Assembly: GCF_016808335.1 (NCBI RefSeq)
Contig: NC_053140.1
Span: 29,258,086-29,322,085 of the forward strand
DNA length: 64,000 nt
Source of the DNA: Panicum virgatum
Taxonomy: Eukaryota > Streptophyta > Magnoliopsida > Poales > Poaceae
Reading direction: 5' to 3'
Positions 56,501-64,000 of this stretch are shown here, one piece after another (position 1 is the stretch's first letter; each line of letters starts with the position of its first letter). The translations under genes and the position numbers were made by a program. The notes under the pieces are model-generated. The model did not search any database. It was not told the DNA's origin and saw only the letters and a program-made list of their open reading frames with translations.

Positions 56501-57874
56501 AGTAAATCAGCAATAGTGCTTATGTGGCATTCTTGGAAACACAAAATGAAGCCTCCCATTATGATTGGCCTAAATTCTAGAAAAATAATTTAATAACGAG
56601 TCATGAGATGCATCGATCTGAGTAAAGAAATTGAATCATCCTTTTTGTAAAGCAAAAATTTATTTGATCATTGTAACCGAGTAAGCAAGGTTGAAAATTT
56701 AAAATTTTGTATGTGTTATATCCCATTTGTATACCATGTTACATATAGTTTGAACCAATAACCACATTAGAATGTGCATATGGTTCTAAGTTCTAACTTA
56801 TTACCATGCTTTTTGATGGACTATGGATAAAAGCCCCCACCCCTCCCACTATAACACCTGGGTTTTATGGTCGGGTTGGCTAGGTGGGGCGCGCTAACAT
56901 GGTACCAGAGCTGAGGTCCCGGGTTCGAACCCACCCGGCCACGCATTTCCGCTGCGCGATTTCCCCTGCGCCTCTCGTGTGTTGAGACCTGCTGCGGGCT
57001 ACGCCGGGCACTAGAACCTGCTGCGGGCTATGCCGGGCTCGCACGCCGTAGGGAGAATGATGGACTATGGATAAAAGCCCCCACCCCTCCCACTATAACA
57101 CCTGGGTTTTATGGTCGGGTTGGCTAGGTGGGGCGCGCTAACACTTTTAGTTGTAAACTCATCGATGGCTTGCAACTTATAGAAATTTAAGGGCATGGAT
57201 AATGAGATAATGTATTTTGCTCTTACTCTTAGTAAGATGAAAATGTAATGGCATGGATACTTGGATGTCACAAACTTGATGTAAACCAGATATGATTGCC
57301 ATCTGTTTTACGCAGCTAACTAATTAAACCCTAGGAAGCTTGGAAATCATGTTTTGATGTGCCATACCAAGAGTTGGCTGGCATACAACATGGAAGCCTG
57401 GTAACTTCTATAATTAAGTCATTTGTTTCCTTTGCTATTAAGGCACTATATTGCTGACATTTCCATTTTTTTGAAGTTATTACTTATCGGCCTCATTACT
57501 TCTTTATATATGTACATGGGCTAATGGATTACTCTTTCTGATGCAGCTATTTAGAAGCCTACAATAAAACAAAGGCGATTGCAGAAGGAGATGACGTAAA
57601 GAGCAAAAACCCGGATGCCTCAATCGTAGATAAATATAATACCTCCAAAAGATCAGTGTCTCTTGTGCAGAAGCACCGAGAAAGCAAAAAGGAGAAAAAG
57701 AAACAAAAGCAACACGAGAAAGAAGAATGGGAGGGAAACCACCCTTGGAAGCCATGGGACCGTGAGAAGGATCTCTCCGCTGGGAGGCAAAAGGTTGCGT
57801 TAGATCCGGAGAACATGTCACAAGGACTGTCTTCCCGTTTCTCATCTGGGGCAGTGCAGAGGAACTTCCTGTGA
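44568..57874 (+). CDS. J-domain protein with RS-rich N-terminus and GPALPP/DUF3752-like C-terminus, 593 residues, 11 exons
   Basis: Exons are 44568-44981, 46384-46724, 47447-47521, 47617-47719, 52339-52427, 53301-53412, 53718-53771, 54101-54149, 55026-55126, 55235-55350 and 57547-57874. All junctions are GT-AG and the frame is kept. Residues 1-120 are Arg/Ser-rich, as in splicing factors. Motifs IIGPAMP (253-259) and IGPPPP (289-294) recall GPALPP proteins. The J domain spans about 316-380 with HPD at 350-352, so it should stimulate an Hsp70. The C-terminal third ([29 protein letters not shown]) matches DUF3752. A role of the protein in nuclear RNA processing is inferred from the RS and DUF3752 parts. 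An in-frame upstream ATG at 44454 would add 38 residues; I prefer 44568 because the sequence after it looks like homologous N-termini. Confidence 0.9.
46015..46230 (+). repeat. Duplicated 56-bp segment in intron 1 of the J-domain gene
   Basis: ATTCTAGCAATAATCTTTAC and the following bases up to TTCATTTGTCAAAA (from about 46015) recur from about 46173 with a few substitutions, 158 bases apart. The rest of intron 1 (44982-46383) shows no clear element. Confidence 0.7.
48146..48205. repeat. Three 20-bp tandem repeats in the hAT element
   Basis: Three units of the form AGAGAACATCACAAGTTCAC occur in a row. The third begins GGACG. They lie between the transposase stop codon and the left end of the hAT element. 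Confidence 0.85.
48245..51251 (-). pseudogene. hAT transposase gene interrupted by a SINE
   Basis: Exon 1 is 51251-51209 ([14 protein letters not shown]), joined by a GC-AG intron (donor GCAAGT) to exon 2 from 51110. Exon 2 encodes a BED zinc finger ([20 protein letters not shown]), a DUF659-like region ([18 protein letters not shown]) and the start of the catalytic fold ([20 protein letters not shown]). At 49911 a SINE enters, and coding resumes at 49594 ([11 protein letters not shown]). The hATC dimerisation block ([17 protein letters not shown]) follows, then a last exon 48691-48245 with a charged tail. A further intron near 48905-49011 is possible but the frame is also open through it. 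Without the SINE the frame would be nearly intact. Confidence 0.88.
49595..49894 (-). mobile_element. tRNA-derived SINE inside the hAT transposase (Au-like)
   Basis: This 300-bp element is flanked by a perfect 17-bp target-site duplication CTCTTCAAGTTCAAGTA (49578-49594, 49895-49911). On the minus strand it starts with a tRNA-like head with an A box (TAGCCTAGCGGTTAAGAC, about 49863-49882) and a B box (GAGTTCGAATCC, about 49828-49840). It ends in a T run (GAGTTTTTTT). These features fit the Poaceae Au SINE family. The family name is from memory. Confidence 0.9.
53812..54010. mobile_element. Stowaway MITE in intron 7 of the J-domain gene
   Basis: The 199-bp element starts CTCCCTCCGTCC and ends with the imperfect inverse GGATGGTTGGAG. 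It is flanked by TA on both sides. The inner arms share ACAAGTCATT. Confidence 0.88.
56178..56518 (-). pseudogene. rps8: Plastid rps8 fragment (NUPT) in intron 10 of the J-domain gene
   Basis: The minus strand encodes most of plastid ribosomal protein S8, including INEN-free stretches such as [33 protein letters not shown] and [10 protein letters not shown]. The first codons carry an extra 8 bases (TAAGAAAC, near 56481-56490) that break the frame upstream of the inner ATG at 56470. The C-terminal codons are lost at 56178. It is a nuclear copy of organelle DNA, not a gene; the direct donor could be plastid DNA or plastid DNA already in the mitochondrion. Confidence 0.9.
56814..57143 (+). mobile_element. 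TRIM (miniature LTR retrotransposon) in intron 10 of the J-domain gene
   Basis: Two identical 86-bp LTRs (56814-56899, 57058-57143) begin TGATGG and end CTAACA. The primer-binding site TGGTACCAGAGC, close to the initiator tRNA-Met type TGGTATCAGAGC, follows LTR 1 directly. A purine tract (GTAGGGAGAA, 57048-57057) precedes LTR 2. The element is flanked by a perfect 5-bp duplication CTTTT (56809-56813, 57144-57148). The 158-bp interior has no coding sequence. Confidence 0.95.
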
Positions 57875-59830
57875 GCATTGCTGGATATGTTATTTGTGTC
57901 CTTGTCATGAGCTGCCAAAAATGCTAGAGAGATAAAACCGTTAGACAGGATAGGTTATAAGGGAAACGATGCGGTAAGTTGGTAAAATGAGTAGTTCTGG
58001 ATTTGTTTAGAACTGTATATTAACTCTTCCAGAGGTCTTCAGATTATTATAGTAAACATTATAGAAATCTATATTCACAATGAGAACAAGCAATCAATTA
58101 ATCACATTGTTTTGCTAGAATTGTCAGTATTCTTTGTAGCTAAGAATACTCCAGATCGCATTGTCTCACATTAAGATGAGTATACTCTGAACTGGTCTGG
58201 AACTTTAGTAAGAAGTTTATTCATGTCTTTTGTACTCGATAGGAGTTGTCTCGGTACCTTATGTCTTAGATAGTCTATGTACGTGTGTCAACCGTGACAT
58301 GCTGATGCCTGTGCCGCCATAGCAACCCTAACCAGTTCTTGTGAGCTAACGAGCTCAGAACGAGCCACTTGCAAGCTGTTCAATTAACTTGTTAGGCTGG
58401 ATAAATCTATAGTAAACATTAAACTATTGTTTGTTGGAAGACCATGCCGATGATAATATTGAACATCAATTCCTTCTGGTTACAAATATATCCCCTTTGA
58501 TTTTCCTTACAACGAACTACTTCGCTACCAAAGTTCAGGTCTTATTTGTTCGTGCCCAGTAATGTAGAGGCGGGAGGAGCCCGGAGAACATAGGTTTTTT
58601 TTTAATTTTTTATTTCTTTTTTGAGAACTTGTTTGGGCAAACATTTTATCAAGAAGAAGCAAAAGTTTAAACACAACCGACAAATCTAAGAACAACTGTG
58701 GGAGTTTTTTTGAATTTTAAGAATCTATGATTTAATGTGGTCGTAGCAGCATCACTACATATGAAGGGTAACATAGCAAAGTCCTTGGAAGTTTATAAAC
58801 TAAAACAACGACTGGGTATTGATAGTCCGTTGTAACTTGTGAGATCTAGGATCTTTGTCAAGGGAGAATGGAAGATCAAGAAGTTCAGTAGATTCATTCC
58901 TCCAGGGCTTGATGTAACAAATTCTTAATGCATAATCTTTAATATAAGAATTAAGTACCCATATACTTGCTTTCACTTTTATTAATATATCGCACGGGGC
59001 TTTTCTGAAGAAAAAAGGATTTAAATTCATTTCTGTTTTTTCGGATTATACAGGGATGATAAAGTTTCAGACGAAAAAACCGGGAGTCCTTTTGTGTCAA
59101 TCGTAGCTAGTCGCTCGGTGTAGCGAAAGGAAACCGAACGAAAGAAAAAAACATCGCAATATGTGGACAGCAGATCAAAGAAGTCGTCGAAGCTGGATTG
59201 GGATGTTCGCCGGGCCACAAAGTCACTCCTTCACCGCCAGTCACAGAGTCGATCAGAGCAGCAACGCGGGCAGTATAAAACAGTAAACGGGCTAGCTAGC
59301 TCCCCCGTTGCCTGGGCGCAGAGAAGAGACTATTTTTACCGGGCGCGGGCGGCTGGTGGCTGCTGCCTGCTGGGGCTGGCCGAAAGGGCGGCCGGCCGGC
59401 CAGGCGGGTTCACGTCGGGATCGGAGAGCGACGCGGCGCGAGGTGTGGGGCCGGCGGTGGATCGGCCTGGGCCTGGCAACCAGACGCAAGCGTCCAAAAA
59501 GGGAGGGCCTGAGGGGCCAATCATGGCGCGCGCCTGCGGATTGCGCGCCCTCGCCGAATGAGAAATGGAGAATCGCCCACGTTTGCCGCCACCCCGCCCG
59601 CCATCCACCAATACCAACCTGCTAGTCCGCTACTACCCATCCTCCTCTCTCCAATCATATATACTCCATGCATAGGTGTGTGTGCCATTGCGTTCCTAAC
59701 ATACGGTTCTCTTTGCTGTTTTCGCTAGAGAAATCAGTATGAATTTGATTCTTCATCTTGGTTGACACTTCTTTTATGGAAATCTTGGTTGACACTTTAA
59801 AAATTCAAATAAGCTAGCTGTTGAAATCTA
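57875..59830. other. 3' UTR of the J-domain gene and spacer
   Basis: The J-domain 3' UTR probably ends around 58150-58250. The rest holds no gene that I recognise. A short minus-strand frame at 58800-59030 has no known relatives that I can name. 59320-59570 is GC-rich with chance frames and one GGCCGGCCGGCC (59391-59402). Confidence 0.4.
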
Positions 59831-59976
59831 CTCCCTTTGTTCCAAATTATAGGTTGTTTTGACAATTTTGGATACATAGTTTTTATTATGTATCTAGACA
59901 TATTCTGTATAAAGATGCATAGCAAAATTATACACACATGAATACTAAAATAATCTATAATTTGAAATGGAGGGAG
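59831..59976. mobile_element. Stowaway MITE between the J-domain gene and MYBS1
   Basis: The 146-bp element starts CTCCCTTTGTTCCAAATTAT and ends with the inverse of CTCCCTCCATTTCAAATTAT. TA flanks it on both sides (59829-59830, 59977-59978). Confidence 0.9.
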
Positions 59977-61187
59977 TAGCGATTAGTATGAATTTGATTC
60001 TTCCCCTTGCGATGTTGGCAAACAGTTTAAACTCTGGAAATATCTCTCTGTTTAAACTCTCAGCAGTCCAACTAATGATGGGCGGCATGACATTGCCATA
60101 TTTGTCCGCGAACAACACGGTTCCGGAGTCCAAATCAAGCGCTCAGCATGCCAAGGAATCTTGCGCCAGTGGACCTTTCACCTTCAGTCCCAGTGGAGAG
60201 CGAGCAGAGAGAGGACGGAGGCGAAGCTGTCAGCGTATCCAGGCCCAAATCCCAGCGCCTCACACAGCGCAGATGACCCCAAAGGGAGGGCCTTGGAGCC
60301 GCTTGCTTCCTAAGTTCCTATTCAGACAATGATCATTTGATTCCCTCCTCTCTTTCTCCCTCGCCCCTTTTCTTTTCCAAGGTACCGGCACACCCAACAA
60401 CGGGTGACAGGGACGCCGGACTGGAACCTTGCGTCTGTATCCCTCTCAAAGTGCCTTTGCTGATGCTGGTGTCGTCTTTTTTAAAAAAAAAAATTCTTAC
60501 TACTGTATTTTCCATTATTGTTTGCTTATTTTTTTAGGCCATTTAGGGCTGTCGGTGATGCTCGCTGTTGATTTCATTTTCATTATATTTTGCAGTTCAT
60601 AGGATGGAGTGGCAGTGACATTTTCTCTTATGATAGCTAAGCAATCCGACTGCCCACGTTACATGCTCTATAATTTTCTTTATATTTGCACATCGTGAGA
60701 TGATCAAGTGGATGAAGACTGAAATATTAAGCAAAGGACACCGTGCACAATTTCTTATATCTTTAAACCTCAAGAATAATTTTTTAAACACAATAAAGGC
60801 CAAAGCAGCTTTCTTCAGGATTTGGAACAAAGCTGTGCTTTTCTTTTGTGCTCCTAAAAGCATGAATTTCTCCTCTGTCTGAAAGAACGGAAAAGTATAC
60901 TTTTCTTTTGGGCCCGAAATTCACAAGATAAAAATGATTTTGACGGCCATCTTTGCCCCTAAACCCAGCCGAAAAACGATTACTAACCACCAGTATATAT
61001 CCCTACACGCAGCACCACCATTGTGGATAAGGCTCTGTCCGTGCGCTAGTTAATTACTACTACTAATCGTACCGCGCCGCCGGCCGCCGCCGCCGCAAAC
61101 GTACGCCGCTCCGCCACTACCACGGTACCACCACAGCCATATCATCGCAGGAGCACGCGCGCCACGCGGCGAACCAGACGTCCCACG
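59977..61187 (+). promoter_or_regulatory. Upstream region of MYBS1
   Basis: No gene is seen. A TATA box TATATAT at 60994-61000 (inside CCAGTATATATCCC) lies about 190 bases before the ATG, so transcription likely starts near 61025 with a 5' UTR of about 160 bases. The UTR is GC-rich. Confidence 0.55.
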
Positions 61188-62258
61188 ATGACCAATCTGG
61201 CAACGACCGCGGCGGCGTGGACCAGGGAGGAGGACAAGGCGTTCGAGAACGCGGTCGCGGCCACCGCGGCGCCGCCCGGGGACGGGCCGCCTGACGACGG
61301 CTGGTTCACGGCGCTCGCCGCGAGCGTGCCGGCGCGGACGGCGGAGGAGGTGCGGCGGCACTACGAGGCGCTGTTGGAGGACGTGGCCTCCATAGAGGCC
61401 GGCCGCGTCCCGCTCCCGCGCTACGCCGGGGAGGAGTCCGCCGCCGCGGCGCCCGACAGCGCCGCCGGTGCTGCGTCCACGCCGAAGGACGGCGGCGGCG
61501 GAGGGGGGCACCGGCGCGAGGAGCGGAAGAGCGGCGTCGACGTGGGGAAGAGCTGCTCCAAGGCGGAGCAGGAGCGGCGCAAGGGCATCCCGTGGACGGA
61601 GGAAGAGCACAGGTTCGTAGAGAATCTCTTGGAGTTCTTGAATTCGAAGCTTGCATCTTTTGTGTCATCTCTGGATATGGAAGCACAGAGCAGACTCAAT
61701 GATTCGCACAAAATGATTCCAATTCCAATCGTAACTAGCACATGCTGATGCTGGCGACGTTCTTGCGTTCATGGCTGCTAATTTGGACTCGTAATGATGC
61801 GGTGGCGCAGGTTATTCTTGCTGGGGCTGGACAAGTTCGGCAAGGGCGACTGGCGGAGCATCTCGCGCAATTTCGTCATGTCGCGGACGCCGACGCAGGT
61901 GGCGAGCCACGCGCAGAAGTACTTCATCCGCCTCAACTCCATGAACCGCGACCGGCGCCGCTCAAGCATTCACGACATCACCAGCGTCACCGCGGGCGAG
62001 GTCGCGGCGGCCGGCGCCCCGATCACGGGCGGCCCCGCCGCCGCAGGCGCGATGCCGATGGGGCCAGCAGGCATGAAGCACCACCACCCGCCGGGGCCGC
62101 CGATGGGCATGTACGGGCACGCGCCCATGGGCCACCCCGTCGCCGGCCACATGGTGGCGCCCGCGGCCGTCGGCACGCCCGTCATGTTCCCGCCGGGTCA
62201 CTCGCCATACGTCGTGCCGGTGGGCTACCCGGCGCCACCGGCCAAGATGCACCAATGA
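61188..62258 (+). CDS. MYBS1: MYBS1-type MYB transcription factor, 290 residues, 2 exons
   Basis: Exons are 61188-61612 and 61811-62258, with a 198-bp GT-AG intron that splits codon 142. The N-terminal MYB-like domain starts at W11 ([13 protein letters not shown]) and ends near residue 72 (GRVPLPRY). The second MYB repeat spans about 133-185 ([20 protein letters not shown]) and includes SHAQKYF at 174-180. The tail is rich in Gly, Pro, Met and His and ends [13 protein letters not shown]. The whole protein follows rice MYBS1, which binds the TATCCA element of alpha-amylase promoters and acts in the sugar-starvation response. The same DNA-binding role is inferred from the conserved repeats. Reading through the intron would truncate the protein, so splicing is required. 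Confidence 0.95.
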
Positions 62259-62982
62259 TCCCGGCCCTTACCTGCACGATCTCGATGCACTTCTTCTTGC
62301 TCATGCTTTTGCACATCTGCAAAGCTGCAATTGTTTGCCTTTGTTCTTTCTTGATTTCTGTTCATCTTGTGTAGCCAAAGCCATCCACCCATCCTTCCCT
62401 GATCTCCCATTGATGTAACATAGATGACTTGAGAGAGTGCAGGGTAGGCAGGCGAATAATAAGTATCTGCTGACTGTTGCAAGAGCTACTTATAATCACA
62501 CCCAGGGAGGCTCCAGAAACGTGTAATTAGCATTTAGCAGCAGCCTTCCAGGGTGCATTGGTCTATCATTTGTGCAGAGTTGGGGATTGATGGATTCCAT
62601 TTAGTGGATGTAAATTGATTGCATATATCTCATTTGTGCAGAAAGATATATTGATCGCCACATTACATTTACCTTTTTCCCTTCTTGAGCATCTCAAGTT
62701 CCCTTCAGCCGCCACTGTTTACAAACAGTGTTTGAGTTTGAGATTGAACTCGTGTGGTTTCAGTTTCACTGATGATATGTTTTGACACTCAGTTGAGATG
62801 GATTAAATGTTCCTTTTCTTTTTTTGAAACCTTCTCTTATCATTCTGGAGTAGAAGGCATACTATGACAAGATTCACTTGTATGTGTTTGTGTTGAAGTT
62901 CACCAAAAATGGTGGCCGTGTTCTAACAACGTAATCAACTAACCGAATTGAAACGTTTGCGTTTTTTAAGACATCAGTACAT
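62259..62982 (+). other. 3' UTR and spacer after MYBS1
   Basis: The first 250-350 bases are likely 3' UTR. I see no other feature in this stretch. Confidence 0.45.
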
Positions 62983-64000
62983 CTAGTTTTTTTTTTAAAC
63001 TAAAAAGGCAGGAGAGCTGCCAATTATATTAAAAAGAATGAACAACGTCCAAACTGGGCACACCAAACAACGAACAAATACGACACTGGTTGGTTGGATT
63101 GGGACATCAACACGGCCACACAACTCCACTCAAGCTCTACTCTATAAAACCACCGCTCCACTCGATGACGGGAGCAAAACCGAAGCACCACCACAGCCCA
63201 CACTCTTGTAGTCGTCGAAACCTCGGGCGTGAACCAAGAGGGCCACCGCCATGCAGGAGCCTTCGCCGCGATGCCGCTGCAACATCACTCTACACCCGGC
63301 GGGGTGAAAAACACCAGATCCAGGCCACTCGCAGGCTACCTTGCAGGCGCCACCACGACAACACAATGCGTGGGGGGCCTCGCCGCATCTATCGTTGGAC
63401 TTCACCTCTCTCTCGTCGCCTCGAGGAAAACACTGTGCACGAAGGCCTTGCCACGCCCCCCACAGTACTCCATGCTCTGGATCCATTTCTTATCTCACCG
63501 TTGGGGTGGAGAGCAAAGATGCCTTGCTCCCTATGAGCTCTAGCAAACAGCCAAGCCATCGCCACAAGTCGACTTCGCCTCGTTGCTTCACCGTCGCACC
63601 TAGCGACCGCCGCCAAAGCAGCGGGCCAAGGAAGTCGCTTGTGCCATCTTCTGACATTGTGCCGTACCAGGTGGCCCCAGCCAAGTTGAGCAACCGCCAC
63701 AATCTGCTGCAAGTCTAGTCATCCCACAATGCCGGTGACGCAAGCACCATCCTTTGATGCAGTCCCATGACGCACGGACCATTGCCAAGCAACACTAGCC
63801 GCCGCGGTCTGCTGCAAGTAGCCAACCGGCAACTATGTGACAACCTCTAGCCGCCACCAAGACCATGATCGCCTCCGTGCAGGCTCAGCAACACCTTTCC
63901 AGCTTGCCACGCGATGGAATTATCGTCACTGGCTGAAGCCGCCATGGACAATGGATCAGCAGCACCACAAACTGAGCTGGGTCTCTAGAGACAATGCCTC
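62983..64000 (-). mobile_element. Possible non-LTR retrotransposon 3' end
   Basis: A T run (62983-62996) followed by AGGCAGGAGAGCTGCCAATT looks, on the minus strand, like the 3' end of a repeat with a poly(A) tail. The same phrase is familiar from repeated grass sequences. The rest, to the window edge, is GC-rich with chance open frames on both strands and no recognisable RT or endonuclease. No target-site duplication can be checked here. Confidence 0.3.

Noticed and set aside
59391..59402. GGCCGGCCGGCC upstream of MYBS1 as another promoter module
   Set aside because: It is single, not paired, and there is no related LTR sequence around it.
59163..59561. Plus-strand frame before MYBS1 as a gene
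   Set aside because: It is low-complexity GC-rich sequence with equally long frames on the other strand and no domain.
63090..63718. Overlapping GC-rich open frames at the right edge
   Set aside because: Several frames on both strands are open and none has a recognisable domain. The region follows a repeat-like end.

Overview
The window is nuclear DNA of a grass (Poaceae). The grounds are a MYBS1-type MYB gene with very high GC in its coding exons, a tRNA-derived SINE that looks like the Poaceae Au family, a rps8 fragment that reads like a grass plastid gene, Stowaway and Tourist-like MITEs, and LTR retrotransposons of grass type. The exact genus cannot be fixed from the sequence; a panicoid grass is a guess.

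1-31378 is a solid block of Athila-type (Ty3/gypsy) LTR retrotransposons in both orientations. Two LTR families (A, about 1.2 kb; B, about 1.4-1.46 kb) share the end signature TGTTGG...CAACA. They also share a primer-binding site complementary to a tRNA-Asp-type 3' end and a polypurine tract GCATGGGGGAA. Element C (minus, about 23830-31378) carries gag, protease, RT, RNase H, integrase and an extra 3' ORF, but is broken by frameshifts and a nonsense codon. Element B (minus, about 6.5-15 kb) has gag-protease and an ATHILA ORF-1-like gene but no pol. Element D (plus, 19057-23795) is a non-coding LARD-like body. Element A (plus, 2041-6483) is only a 3' half. Pieces meet head to head through short scrambled junctions, and 1-1944 is an inverted copy of about 4010-5945. 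Paired GGCCGGCC palindromes lie upstream of TATA boxes in LTRs and upstream of the extra 3' ORF.

31379-32657 is the 3' part of another gypsy LTR (Tekay-like), followed by a GC-rich spacer. The rest holds three host genes on the plus strand: an AB-hydrolase-associated lipase (9 exons, 734 codons, 34063-40016), a J-domain/GPALPP-like protein (11 exons, 593 codons, 44568-57874) and the two-exon transcription factor MYBS1 (61188-62258). All three models close in frame with canonical splice sites.

The non-coding parts around these genes hold small transposons, several with intact target-site duplications (TSDs). These are a 1.5-kb MULE with GC-rich cargo (40698-42222), Tourist-like MITEs and a 609-bp hAT MITE ending 44 bp before the first in-frame ATG of the J-domain gene. 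Its introns hold a complete 3.8-kb hAT element with a SINE in its transposase gene, a Stowaway, a plastid rps8 fragment, and a TRIM with two identical 86-bp LTRs. No tRNA, rRNA or CRISPR features were found.
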